DNA of 64,000 bases from CAKZLS01 sp963701445 (GTDB lineage Bacteria > Pseudomonadota > Alphaproteobacteria > Rhodospirillales > Defluviicoccaceae): contig CAVPAM010000018.1 of the NCBI GenBank assembly GCA_963701445.1, positions 1 through 64,000 of the forward strand, given 5' to 3'. Position 1 is the stretch's first letter. Every line of letters starts with the position of its first letter. The translations under genes and the position numbers were made by a program. Positions 8,399 to 16,455 of this stretch are shown here, one piece after another. Below the pieces are notes generated by a model. The model was not told the DNA's origin. It worked only from the letters and a program-made list of their open reading frames with translations, and searched no databases.

Positions 8399-9628
8399 AT
8401 GGTATCGGACCACGGTGCGACGACGAAATGGGGAAGCGCCGGGGTCGCCTTGATCTGCGGCTCGGTCATTCTGCTGTTTTCCCTCGGTATCCGGCACACC
8501 TTCGGGCTGTTTCTCCAGCCGGTGACGGTCGACCAGGGATGGGGACGCGAGACCTTCGCGTTCGCCATCGCCCTGCAGAACCTGATCTGGGGCGCGAGCC
8601 AGCCGTTCGCGGGCATGCTGTCCGACCGGTTCGGCGCGCTCCGCATCGTCTCGCTGGGCGCGGTTCTCTACGCCGCCGGGCTTTGGATCATGTCCAGCGT
8701 GGCGGGGGAGGCCACGTTCATCCTCGGCGCCGGCGTGCTGATCGGTCTCGGACTGTCCGGCACCACCTTCCCGGTGGTGTTCGGCACGCTCAGCCGCCTG
8801 GTGCCCGCGGAGCAACGCTCCCTCGCCATGGGCATCACCATGGCGGTGGGGTCGTTCGGCCAGTTCGTCATGCTTCCGCTGAGCCTCGGGTTCATCGGAT
8901 GGCTGAGCTGGCCGGGCGCGCTGATGGCGTTCTCGGCCCTTGCGCTGCTCATGTTCCCGTTGGCCTACGGCATGAAGGAGTCCCCGCGCGCGGAGCAGCC
9001 CGGCGCCGCCCCGCAGGGTGCGCTCGACGCCTTGAGGGAGGCTTTTTCGACGCGCGATTTCTGGCTGTTGTCGCTGGGGTTTTTCGTCTGCGGCTTCCAG
9101 GTGGTGTTCATCGCCTTGCATCTTCCGGCGTTCCTGGCCGACGAAGGGCTCGACGTTTCCGTCGCGACCACCGTGCTCGCCCTGATCGGTCTGGTGAATA
9201 TCGCGGGAACGTACTACGCGGGCCTGTGGGGCGGGCGGCGCCGCAAGCCGATGTTGCTGTCGTGGATCTACGTGGGCCGAGCGCTGGCCATCGCGGCCTT
9301 CGTCCTGCTGCCGGTCAGCGCCGTTTCGGCCTACGCGTTCGGCGTCGCCATGGGGCTGTTCTGGCTCTCCACCGTTCCCCTGACCAACGGAACGGTGGCG
9401 TCGGTGTGGGGAGTGCGCCACATGTCCATGCTCGGTGGCATCGTGTTCTTCGCCCATCAGCTCGGATCCTTTGCCGGCGGCTGGCTTGGCGGCTGGCTCT
9501 ATGACGCCACGGGATCCTACGAGAGCACCTGGGCGATCGCCATCGGGCTCAGCGTGCTTGCCGCCGCGCTGAACTGGCCGATCCGGGAAACGCCGGTGGC
9601 CGAGAGGTTGAGAAAGGCCGTGGCATGA
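8399..9628 (+). CDS. Major facilitator superfamily transporter
   Basis: A 409-residue, roughly 12-segment MFS permease resembling the OFA/monocarboxylate-type branch (GIRHTFGLFLQPVTVDQGW near the N-terminus, SDRFGALRIV after segment 2, PLTNGTVASVWG in the C-terminal half). A strong ribosome site (GGAGGGAG) lies 8 bases before ATG 8399. It is the second gene of a MarR-MFS-microprotein unit, an arrangement typical of regulated uptake or efflux of small organic acids or toxic compounds. The substrate cannot be assigned. Its stop codon overlaps the start of the next small gene (ATGA at 9625-9628), indicating translational coupling. Confidence 0.87.
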   Translation: MVSDHGATTKWGSAGVALICGSVILLFSLGIRHTFGLFLQPVTVDQGWGRETFAFAIALQNLIWGASQPFAGMLSDRFGALRIVSLGAVLYAAGLWIMSSVAGEATFILGAGVLIGLGLSGTTFPVVFGTLSRLVPAEQRSLAMGITMAVGSFGQFVMLPLSLGFIGWLSWPGALMAFSALALLMFPLAYGMKESPRAEQPGAAPQGALDALREAFSTRDFWLLSLGFFVCGFQVVFIALHLPAFLADEGLDVSVATTVLALIGLVNIAGTYYAGLWGGRRRKPMLLSWIYVGRALAIAAFVLLPVSAVSAYAFGVAMGLFWLSTVPLTNGTVASVWGVRHMSMLGGIVFFAHQLGSFAGGWLGGWLYDATGSYESTWAIAIGLSVLAAALNWPIRETPVAERLRKAVA

Positions 9629-9753
9629 AATGGAACAGGGCCGGTTTCGCGCTGCTGCTGACGCTCATGGCCACGGTGGCGCTGCTCGCCTTCACCGTCT
9701 ATCAGACACCGGCCATGCGGTTTCTCCTGGACGGCTTCAAACTCTGCGGTTGA
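9625..9753 (+). CDS. 42-residue single-span membrane peptide coupled to the MFS gene
   Basis: The start ATG overlaps the MFS stop in an ATGA. The product begins MKWNRAGFALLLTLMATVAL, continues LAFTVYQTPAM and ends DGFKLCG: a basic N-terminus, one hydrophobic helix and a short polar tail. Overlap with the preceding transporter stop, in-frame hydrophobicity and the sharp end before non-coding sequence support a real gene. Such peptides sometimes stabilise or modulate a neighbouring transporter; that role is inferred only from position. No family was recognised. Confidence 0.6.
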   Translation: MKWNRAGFALLLTLMATVALLAFTVYQTPAMRFLLDGFKLCG

Positions 9754-9920
9754 GGGAGCGCGACCGATCGCCAAGACCGGCCTCGAAGGTCCGCTACCCA
9801 TTTGAGGACGTATAACGGCGCGTTGGCGTCCATGCATGCTTTCGCCGGCCGGTCGGGCATGCTACTTAGATTGCGAATAACTTGCGATCGTGGATCACGC
9901 CGTTTCAGGAGAGGGTCAGC

Positions 9921-10400
9921 ATGAAGGGTCACGACAAGGTCATCGTCCACCTCAACGCGGTTCTGAAGAACGAACTGACCGCGATCAACCAGTATTTCCT
10001 GCACTCGCGCATGCTCAAGGACTGGGGGCTACTTCGGCTGGCGGCGCACGAATACGAGGAATCCATCGATGAAATGAAGCACGCCGACCAGCTGATCGAG
10101 CGGATCCTGTTCCTCGAGGGTCTTCCCAACCTGCAGTCGCTGCACAATCTCATGATCGGCGAAAACGTGCTCGAGGTCCTGCAGTGCGACAAGAAGCTGG
10201 AGGACAAGGCGATCCCGGATCTGCGGGTGGCCATCGCCGATTGCGAGGAAGTGGGAGACTATGTCAGCCGGATGCTGTTCAGTTCGATCCTTGAATCGGA
10301 GGAAGAGCACGTGGATTGGCTCGAGACCAATCTGGGGCTGATCGAGAAGGTCGGACTGCAGAACTACATCCAGTCGCAGATGTTCGCCGACGACGACTGA
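9921..10400 (+). CDS. bfr: Bacterioferritin
   Basis: The 159-residue product has the full bacterioferritin four-helix pattern. Ferroxidase-centre ligands are visible (E18 in LKNEL, E51 and H54 in DEMKHAD, and the ESEEEHVDW motif in helix D), as is the haem-ligand Met52. Ferritin-like 24-mers store iron and haem in the cytoplasm. A purine-rich site (GGAGAGGG) precedes ATG 9921; the GTG at 9915 and other upstream codons are less likely. The bacterioferritin-associated ferredoxin gene lies 192 bp further on, facing it, so both sides of iron storage and release are together though transcribed towards each other. A short AT-richer stretch at 9865-9900 probably holds the promoter. Confidence 0.93.
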   Translation: MKGHDKVIVHLNAVLKNELTAINQYFLHSRMLKDWGLLRLAAHEYEESIDEMKHADQLIERILFLEGLPNLQSLHNLMIGENVLEVLQCDKKLEDKAIPDLRVAIADCEEVGDYVSRMLFSSILESEEEHVDWLETNLGLIEKVGLQNYIQSQMFADDD

Positions 10401-10592
10401 CCGGCCGACACCGTCGGGTCGGCATTCAGTCGGCGCCGACCCGCGGTTCGGCGGCTTGTGGGCGTTTCGGAGGAGCGGTTTGCACTTTCTCTGTCGGCGC
10501 GCCGCCCTTCGCCGTGTCGCCGGTGCGCGACACGATGGATTTCAGACAGGCGACGATGGTGGCGGAGGGAAGGCTGCGCCACATCAACATCG

Positions 10593-10817
10593 TCATGCGC
10601 TCCGGCAGTCCCGGGTGGCGCGGTCCACGGCCGAGGGTGCCCCGGCAGCGAATTCCAGGCGGGCCCGGTCGATGATGTCCTGCGCGCAGTCCAGGCAATT
10701 GCCGCAGCACGGCCCGTTGCCCAGGGCGTTATACGCCTCGACCGCGCACGATATTCCCTCGCGCGCCACTTCCCGCAGGTCGGCGTCCCGGTATCCATTG
10801 CACGAGCAAACATACAT
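10593..10817 (-). CDS. bfd: Bacterioferritin-associated [2Fe-2S] ferredoxin
   Basis: A 74-residue Bfd-like protein starting MYVCSCNGYRDADLRE. The four cluster ligands fit Cys4, Cys6, Cys38 and Cys41 (CSC, then GPCCGNC). In characterised systems Bfd reduces bacterioferritin and frees stored iron. The start at 10817 has an excellent ribosome site (AAGGAGAG). Codons upstream of it are open but would add non-family sequence across the Fur-like box. The gene is convergent with bfr, and a Fur-like site lies about 37 bp upstream of its start, so it should be induced in iron shortage. The C-terminal 25 residues after the Bfd fold are Ala/Arg-rich and not distinctive. Confidence 0.9.
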   Translation of the reverse strand: MYVCSCNGYRDADLREVAREGISCAVEAYNALGNGPCCGNCLDCAQDIIDRARLEFAAGAPSAVDRATRDCRSA

Positions 10818-10853
10818 CGAACTCTCCTTCCGAGTGTCCGATATCGCATAATT

Positions 10854-10872
10854 GAGAATGATTGTCAATTGC
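10854..10872. promoter_or_regulatory. Fur-box-like operator upstream of bfd
   Basis: The 19-mer gagaatgattgtcaattgc matches the classical Fur box GATAATGATAATCATTATC at 13 of 19 positions by my count, including the central AATGAT and TCA. It lies in a locally AT-rich stretch, 37-55 bp upstream of the bfd start. Iron-dependent repression of bfd is the expected effect. In alphaproteobacteria Irr or RirA may take this role, so the regulator is not certain. Confidence 0.6.
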
Positions 10873-10990
10873 AATAACGGCCAAAGTCTCTACACGACGA
10901 AAATCGTGCGTCCTTGGCGGCAAACCGTCTCTGTTCGGCGACGGCTCCGCCGTCCCGGGGCATTTCGGGGGGGCGGTCCTTGGCCGGCTC

Positions 10991-11164
10991 TCAGCAGCGG
11001 CCTTTTTTCGCCTGACCGGGCGGACAGAAATTTCCGTTGTTGTCGACGTCGCCCACCTCGACCTTGACGCCGGGCACCTTGACCTTGGCCTCGGGCGCCT
11101 TGACCGTGGCCGTGCAGGCGGCCACCACGACGACGGCAAGCATCATGACCAGTGCGCGGACCAT
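10991..11164 (-). CDS. 57-residue lipoprotein
   Basis: The frame starts at ATG 11164 (GGAG site 6 bases upstream) and encodes MVRALVMMLAVVVVAAC, a lipoprotein signal with the lipobox VAAC at Cys17. A Lys/Val-rich middle follows (KAPEAKVKVPGVKVEV), then GDVDNNGNFCPPGQAKKGRC. The mature chain has two further Cys that could pair. The conserved-looking FCPPGQAKKG end and a clear ribosome site argue for a real gene. Function is unknown; it should be anchored in a membrane facing the periplasm. It is divergent from nothing obvious and lies 173 bp upstream of the bfd start. Confidence 0.65.
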   Translation of the reverse strand: MVRALVMMLAVVVVAACTATVKAPEAKVKVPGVKVEVGDVDNNGNFCPPGQAKKGRC

Positions 11165-11355
11165 GGCGAGTCTCCAATCAGTGTTTCAGTGATCAACGTT
11201 CCCGAGCGTAATCCCTGCCACGTTAACAATCGGCTTACAACGGGAAATTCGGAAGCGGCCGCCGGGCGGGTATAATGACGGCGTAACGTGTTGTTGGTTG
11301 GCGGGGCCGTGTCGTTTGTGGCCCAAGACGAATGGGCGTGCCCGCCGAAAGCAGA

Positions 11356-11380
11356 AGACGGCCCCGCGCTGGGGCCGTCT
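11356..11380 (-). terminator. Rho-independent-type hairpin after the esterase/PEP-CTERM unit
   Basis: A perfect 10-bp stem (agacggcccc / ggggccgtct) with a 5-base loop. Read on the minus strand it is followed by TCTGCTTTC and lies 34 bp beyond the stop codon at 11414 that ends the PEP-CTERM reading frame. It therefore marks the end of a transcript that includes the PEP-CTERM tail, not only the esterase. Confidence 0.6.
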
Positions 11381-11413
11381 ATCGAGTGTCAACAGATTTT
11401 ACGCTTTACACTT

Positions 11414-11551
11414 TTATCCCGCTTTGCGGCGCCGATAAGCGGCAAAGCCAAGACCGACGAGCCCCACGCCGAGCACGCCCAAGGTCGCGGGCTCTGGAAC
11501 GTTATGAGTAGTCGGGAAAGCCGAGATCTTCTCCGATCCTGCCCCGGTTGC
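11414..11551 (-). other. PEP-CTERM sorting tail in frame behind the esterase amber stop
   Basis: Immediately after the TAG that ends the tannase-family gene, and in the same frame, 45 codons read on to TAA at 11414. They encode a short linker (ATGAGSEKISAFPTTHN), then VPEPATLGVLGVGLVGLGFA and AYRRRKAG. This is a textbook PEP-CTERM exosortase signal: PEP motif, hydrophobic helix, Arg-rich end. It is followed by a terminator hairpin. No start codon or ribosome site fits an independent gene. Either the esterase once carried this tail and a nonsense mutation (or substitution error) cut it off, or a deletion fused the esterase to the end of another gene. Confidence 0.75.
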
Positions 11552-13018
11552 CTATTTCATGATCGTGCCCGGCGCGGTGCCCCCTTCGACCCAGGCCTCC
11601 AGGGCGCCTAGCGGATCGATGCTCCATTGGTCGATGCCGCCGGGGCCGGGGAGGAGGCCGCAGTGGTCCATGCCCGGGATCATGAACAGCCGGGCGAAAC
11701 CGGCCACCGCGTCCCGGCCGCCCATGTCGGCCGCGAGCTTCCCGTACCAGTCCACGGTCTTTTGGGGCGTGACGATGGCGTCGGCCCAGCCGTGCCAGAC
11801 GATCATCTTGCCGCCGGCGTCGCGGAAGGCGCCGAGATCGGTGGCGTCGGCGTTGTAGACCGCCGCCATCGCGGAGAGGCGCGCCGGATCCGTCTCGAAG
11901 TCGAAGTCCAGCGGCGAATAGGACGCGCCGGGATCCTCGGGAAACGCCATGTAGGCGCCGAAGTTCTGGGCGAACACGGGGACCAGCTTGCCGCCGCCGC
12001 CGGGCTTGCCGGTCAGCCACAGCCACCAGAACGGCTCCGACCCCTCCGGTATGCCGCCCGGATAAAGCTGCTCGCCGGCGGCGTTGCGCGGTCCCTGGCG
12101 CCACTTGGCGATCACCCCCAGTTCGGCATCGCTCAGGCAATCGGTCGCGGCGGCTCCGTCCGCGCACCGGAGGACGGACAGATCGACGGAGCAGTCGCGG
12201 GGATCGTCGATCAGCCCGTCGGTCTTGCCGTCCACGGCGTCGCACTGGCGCATCACCTCGTCGCCGATCAATCCGTCCTTGCCCGGCTGCAGAATGGCGT
12301 TGCCGTCCGCGTCCGTGTTGGCCTGGACGATCCACGCCATGTTGAGCGCCACCAGACCGGTGTAGTCCAGCGCCGGCGCGCCGGAGATGATGCCGCCGAA
12401 CATTTGCGGATATTTGAGCGCCGCCATGTTGGCCATGCGCCCGCCGGTGGAGCAGCCCTGAAAATAGCTCCGCGCCGGCGCCTTTTCGTAAAAAGCCTCG
12501 ATCATGGCGTGGGCGAGCCGGTGGGTCTCGCCGATGGACCGCCAGGCCCAGTCGCGCTCGGCGGGCGGATTGCGGTCGGCCCATGAGGCGTCGAGCACGC
12601 TGGTGCCGTGGTGGCCGCTGTCGGAGGTGGCGGTGGCGTACCCCTTTTTCAGCCCGGGACCCATGGCGTTGACGAAGTCCTTCCGCGCGTCGGCGCGGCC
12701 GAGCACGCCGCAAAATCCGCCGCAGCCGGTCTGGTAGTACTTGCCGTTCCAGCCCTCCAGGGGCAGCCGCACCTCGACGGAAATGGCGGGCAGCGCGGTG
12801 GCCCGCACCCGGCAATGGGCGGGCATGCCGTCCGCCGCGCCGACGACATCCGCCGAGGTCACGTACGCGGCGTCCAGCGTCAGCGCGCGCAGGGCGGCGC
12901 AGCGATCCCGGTCCGGCGCGGCCGGGTCTTCGGCGACCGCGTCCGTGGTCGCGGTCGATGCCAACAGCGCGGCTCCCAGGAACGCCCCGGCAACTCCGAC
13001 CCGATTTTCCCGATGCAT
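11552..13018 (-). CDS. Tannase/feruloyl esterase-family protein, secreted
   Basis: A 488-residue serine hydrolase. Residues 1-30 form a signal peptide (GAFLGAALLASTATTDAVAE). The nucleophile lies in GCSTGGRMAN (Ser190) next to the Cys that in this family bonds with a Cys before the catalytic His. The Asp is in WHGWADAIV and the His in IPGMDHCGLLPGPG. Family members cleave esters of gallate, ferulate or chlorogenate, or MHET; the substrate is not decided here. The start at 13018 was chosen for its signal peptide and GGGGGA ribosome site; the frame is open for 68 more codons upstream. It ends at TAG and is followed in frame by a PEP-CTERM tail. A 220-bp gap separates it from the divergent HOT gene. 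Confidence 0.88.
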   Translation of the reverse strand: MHRENRVGVAGAFLGAALLASTATTDAVAEDPAAPDRDRCAALRALTLDAAYVTSADVVGAADGMPAHCRVRATALPAISVEVRLPLEGWNGKYYQTGCGGFCGVLGRADARKDFVNAMGPGLKKGYATATSDSGHHGTSVLDASWADRNPPAERDWAWRSIGETHRLAHAMIEAFYEKAPARSYFQGCSTGGRMANMAALKYPQMFGGIISGAPALDYTGLVALNMAWIVQANTDADGNAILQPGKDGLIGDEVMRQCDAVDGKTDGLIDDPRDCSVDLSVLRCADGAAATDCLSDAELGVIAKWRQGPRNAAGEQLYPGGIPEGSEPFWWLWLTGKPGGGGKLVPVFAQNFGAYMAFPEDPGASYSPLDFDFETDPARLSAMAAVYNADATDLGAFRDAGGKMIVWHGWADAIVTPQKTVDWYGKLAADMGGRDAVAGFARLFMIPGMDHCGLLPGPGGIDQWSIDPLGALEAWVEGGTAPGTIMK

Positions 13019-13238
13019 GCGACGTTCCCCCAGCTGTTGAGTTTCCGTAGTATGACCGCCCGGGCCTCGGGCTTGCAATCGGTTCGCGCGCTTGGCGGAA
13101 CGGTTCACGGACGGGGCGGGGGGCCGGGCCCCCGGTACCCGGACAGTGGACATTTTCTCGATCCTGCCGAAATATGCCCAAGGGCGAACGAACCGCGAAG
13201 CCGCCGAAAGCGCGGCAAACATCCAGGGAGGGCAGAAG

Positions 13239-14548
13239 ATGACCAGGCAGACCTATTACGACGATAGCGGCAGCGGCGAGACCACCTTCACCGTTTCCGC
13301 CTCCAGCATCAAGTTCGGCGCCGGGTGCCTGCGTGAACTGGGCCAGGACGCGGCGCTGCTCGGCATGAAACGGGTGGCGTTCTTCGTCGACGCCAACGTG
13401 CTCGCCACCGAACCGGCGCGGGTCGCCCTGAAGTCGCTCGCCGGGGCGGGGCTCGATGCCGTCGTCTACGACGACGCCCACGTGGAGCCCACCGACACGT
13501 CCTTTGCCGACGCCACCGATTTCGCCCGGGACGGCAAATTCGACGGGTTCGTCTCGCTCGGCGGCGGTTCGGTGATGGATACCGCGAAGGCGGCCAACCT
13601 GTTCTCCACCTATCCCGACGATCTCCTCGCCTACGTCAACGCGCCCATCGGCCGCGCGAAGCCGGTGCCCGGGCCGGTCAAACCCCACATCGCCTGTCCC
13701 ACCACGTCGGGAACCGGCAGCGAGACCACCGGGGTGACCATTTTCGATTTCGTCGAGCGCAACGTTAAGACCGGCATCTCGTCTAAATGGCTCAAGCCGA
13801 CCATGGCCGTGGTCGACCCCACCACCACCCACACCTTGCCCGCCGGTATCGTCGCGGCCACCGGGTTCGACGTTTTCACCCACGCCATCGAGTTCTTACA
13901 CCGCCGTGCCCTTTACCGCCCGCGACCGGCCCGCGTCGCCCGACGTCCGGCCGCCCTACCAGGGCGCCAATCCATACAGCGACATCGGCAGCATGCACGC
14001 GATCCGGCTTGGCGGGCGCTATCTGAGCCGCGCGGTCAACGACGCCGGCGACCACGAAGCCCGCCATGCGCTGATGTTCGCCGCCACCCTCGCGGGTCTG
14101 TCCTTCGGCAACGCCGGTGTCCACATTCCCCACGCCATGTCCTACGCCGTGGCCGGCCTCAACCATACGTTCCGCGCCCGGGGATACGAGAAGGCCGATC
14201 CCATGGTTCCGCACGGGATCTCGGTGGTGGTCAACGCGCCGGCCGCGTTCCGCTTCACCGCCGAGGCCGCGCCGGAACGCCACCTCGACGTCGCCAGCGG
14301 CCCTGGGGGCGGATACCGCCGGCGCCGCTCCGGAAGACGCCGGCGACGTTCTCGCCGGGCGCCTGATGGCGATGATGCGGGAAACCGGCATTCCCAACGG
14401 GCTGGCGGACATCGGTTACACCGACAACGACATCCCCTCGCTGGTGAACGGCGCGTATCCGCAACAGCGGTTGCTGGTCATGGCTCCGCGACCCGTGAGC
14501 GAGGACGACCTCGCCGACCTGTTCCGCGCCGCCATGCGCTACTGGTGA
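13239..14548 (+). CDS. Hydroxyacid-oxoacid transhydrogenase-like iron alcohol dehydrogenase (two frameshifts)
   Basis: An iron-dependent alcohol dehydrogenase of the ADHFE1/HOT type, about 435 residues once two one-base insertions are ignored. Frame 1 gives GGGSVMDTAKA and CPTTSGTGSETTGV (NAD and phosphate sites) up to GFDVFTHAIE. One extra T at 13893-13894 shifts the frame; the next block resumes with SYTAVPFTARDRP and YQGANPYSDI, a hallmark of HOT enzymes, then FGNAGVHIPHAMSY with metal-ligand His. One extra G at 14299-14300 shifts again; the end resumes LGADTAGAAPEDAG. HOT enzymes couple 4-hydroxybutyrate oxidation to 2-oxoglutarate reduction. Start ATG 13239 has a GGGAGG site. Intact length after repair argues for sequence error rather than a dead gene. 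Confidence 0.82.
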
Positions 14549-14693
14549 CGGGCGCCCCCGCCGCCACGTCCGTCCCTCGGGACTATCACGGATCGCCCTT
14601 TCCCTGTGGTATGGTCGAACGTTTTCCGGCCCGGGCGCGGAACCGCCTCGGCCATGGTGCCCGGAAACACTCGACCGCCTTACCGGAGTCGCT

Positions 14694-15509
14694 ATGAACA
14701 CGAAGAACTCGATCCACAACATGGCCCTGTTTTGCGATTTCGAGAACGTCGCGCTGGGCGTTCGCGAAGCCAAGTTCGCCGCCTTCGATATTCAGAAAGT
14801 GATGGAGCGGCTTCTGCTCAAGGGCAGTATCGTGGTCAAGAAGGCCTACTGCGACTGGGCGCGCTACAAGGAGTTCAAGGCGCCCATGCACGAGGCGTCC
14901 TTCGAACTGATCGAAATACCGCATGTCCGCATGTCGGGCAAAAACTCCGCCGATATCCGCATGGTCGTGGACGCCCTGGATCTCTGCTACACGAAAATGC
15001 ACGTGGACACGTTCGTGATCATCAGCGGCGATTCGGACTTTTCGCCGTTGGTCAGCAAACTCCGGGAGAACAACAAGCTGGTGATCGGCATCGGCGTGAA
15101 AAAATCCACGTCCGACCTGCTCACGTCGAACTGCGACGAGTTCATCTATTACGACGACCTGGTGCGCGAGTCCGAAAGCCAGGTGAAGGCCAAGCGCAAG
15201 CGGCCGGCGGAGCCGCCCCTGAAAACCGGCGTGAAGGGCGGCGACCGTGAAAGACAGCTCGAGGGCCTCAACCTCGTTTTGGAGGTGATCGAGGATCTCT
15301 CCAAGGAGCGCGGCGAGGAGGAAAAGATCTGGGGGTCCATGGTTAAGCAGACGCTGAAACGCCGCAAACCGGGTTTCAACGAATCCTATCACGGTTACCG
15401 GACGTTCACGCAGCTTCTGGAAGACGCGCAGACGCGCGGGATGCTGGATCTTGAGTACGACAAGAAATCCGGCGGCTACCTCATCAAGAGTTTGTTGGAG
15501 GACGAGTAA
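14694..15509 (+). CDS. NYN-domain (LabA/PIN-like) protein with C-terminal OST-HTH/LOTUS-like domain
   Basis: A 271-residue cytoplasmic protein. Residues 8-155 are an NYN ribonuclease-like domain with the acidic residues expected of PIN-like nucleases: LFCDFENV, SADIRMVVDALDL and ISGDSDFSPLVSKLRENN. A basic linker (KAKRKRPAE) leads to residues about 190-271, which fit an OST-HTH/LOTUS winged helix (IWGSMVKQTLKRRKPGFNES, FTQLLEDAQTRGMLDLEYD). The combination is widespread in bacteria and is presumed to bind and cut RNA; no substrate is known from the sequence. The gene stands alone between the HOT gene and a convergent repeat-protein gene. The long C-terminal extension of the first ORF and a candidate terminator downstream support a complete gene. 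Confidence 0.88.
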   Translation: MNTKNSIHNMALFCDFENVALGVREAKFAAFDIQKVMERLLLKGSIVVKKAYCDWARYKEFKAPMHEASFELIEIPHVRMSGKNSADIRMVVDALDLCYTKMHVDTFVIISGDSDFSPLVSKLRENNKLVIGIGVKKSTSDLLTSNCDEFIYYDDLVRESESQVKAKRKRPAEPPLKTGVKGGDRERQLEGLNLVLEVIEDLSKERGEEEKIWGSMVKQTLKRRKPGFNESYHGYRTFTQLLEDAQTRGMLDLEYDKKSGGYLIKSLLEDE

Positions 15510-15510
15510 T

Positions 15511-15550
15511 CCGCCCTCGGTCGCGCGACCGGGCACGCGCGTGAGGGCGG
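15511..15550. terminator. Candidate bidirectional hairpin between convergent genes
   Basis: The arms ccgccctc (15511-15518) and gagggcgg (15543-15550) are inverted repeats and enclose a second palindrome, ggtcgcgcgacc (15519-15530). The structure fills the gap between the NYN gene stop and the end of the convergent repeat-protein gene. No T-run follows, so it may be a weak or Rho-assisted terminator. Confidence 0.35.
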
Positions 15551-15576
15551 CCTGAAATTCATTCGGACGCGGACCG

Positions 15577-16260
15577 CTACGGCAGGGCGCACCCGTCCTG
15601 CTGTTTCCGATACGGCCTGTTACAGTCCCAGTCGTTTCCGGAATTGTCGATATGAGCGTTCCGCGGCATCGTCACCGCGACGCAGGAATCCTTGACCGCT
15701 CGATAACCGCGATCGCACTTCCATCCGCTGCCGTAGGACGACTCCACGAAATATCCGTTCTCGGGCACCTTGACGGCGACGCAGTCCTCATCGACCCTCT
15801 GATAACCCCGATCGCACTTCCATCCGGACCCGTGCGAGGAGTCCGTCAAATAGCCGTTGGTCGGTATTTCAACGGCCTCGCAGCCATGGTCGACCTCGCG
15901 ATACCCCCGCTCGCAATTCCATCCATTGCCATAGGCGTTCAGATAAGCGTTCCGGGGCACCGTGATGGCCACGCAATCCTGGGCGGCCTCGCGATACCCC
16001 CGATCGCATTTCCATCCATTACCGTAGGACACGCCCGTGGAGTAAGCATTCGCGGGGATCTTGATGGCGATGCAGGCGTTGTCCGCTCTCCGAAAGCCCG
16101 GGTTACACTGCCATCCGTTCCCATAACTCCGCGCGCCGGCGTTCTCGGGAATTCCGGCGGAGACGTTCTCGGAGAACGCGGCACCGGGCGAAGCAATCAG
16201 AAAAGCCAAAACAGCCAGGCATTGAACCGTAAGGGTTTGTGTTCGCTGTTTTCTGTTCAT
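15577..16260 (-). CDS. Secreted protein of six ~33-residue Cys repeats
   Basis: The 227-residue product has a signal peptide (CLAVLAFLIASPGAAFSE), then six tandem repeats of about 33 residues. Each follows the plan P-x-N-[AG]-[YH] ... GNGW-x-C-[DE]-RGYR ... C-x-A: for example PANAYSTGVSYGNGWKCDRG, PRNAYLNAYGNGWNCERG and PENGYFVESSYGSGWKCDRG. There are two Cys per repeat, so one disulfide per unit is likely after export. The last repeat ends CALP. Similar repeats occur in predicted exported proteins but I know of no assigned function. An extracellular or periplasmic binding role is a guess. An AT-rich, apparently gene-free stretch lies upstream. Confidence 0.75.
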   Translation of the reverse strand: MNRKQRTQTLTVQCLAVLAFLIASPGAAFSENVSAGIPENAGARSYGNGWQCNPGFRRADNACIAIKIPANAYSTGVSYGNGWKCDRGYREAAQDCVAITVPRNAYLNAYGNGWNCERGYREVDHGCEAVEIPTNGYLTDSSHGSGWKCDRGYQRVDEDCVAVKVPENGYFVESSYGSGWKCDRGYRAVKDSCVAVTMPRNAHIDNSGNDWDCNRPYRKQQDGCALP

Positions 16261-16455
16261 GGATCATTCCTTCGTGCGGAGAGCGGGTACGGCACCGGAT
16301 CGCCATGGGAAAAGACCCCCTTAAGAGTGCCCTGCTCTTGATCGTGCCATTCGATACCGTTCAGCTGCCGAGATCGCGGAGTTGTCGGTGCGCTTGTTTT
16401 TTTGCCGAAGCGGTGCGGGAGGACCGGAATTTCAAAAAACGAGAGGGCGTTCATT

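Noticed and set aside
11552..11554. Stop-codon recoding (pyrrolysine or selenium type) to link the esterase with its tail
   Set aside because: TAG pyrrolysine use is not expected in this group and no recoding element is visible; mutation or error is simpler.
11502..13883. 793-codon open frame on the minus strand
   Set aside because: It is an off-frame shadow across the esterase and the HOT gene, with Arg/Gly-rich nonsense content.
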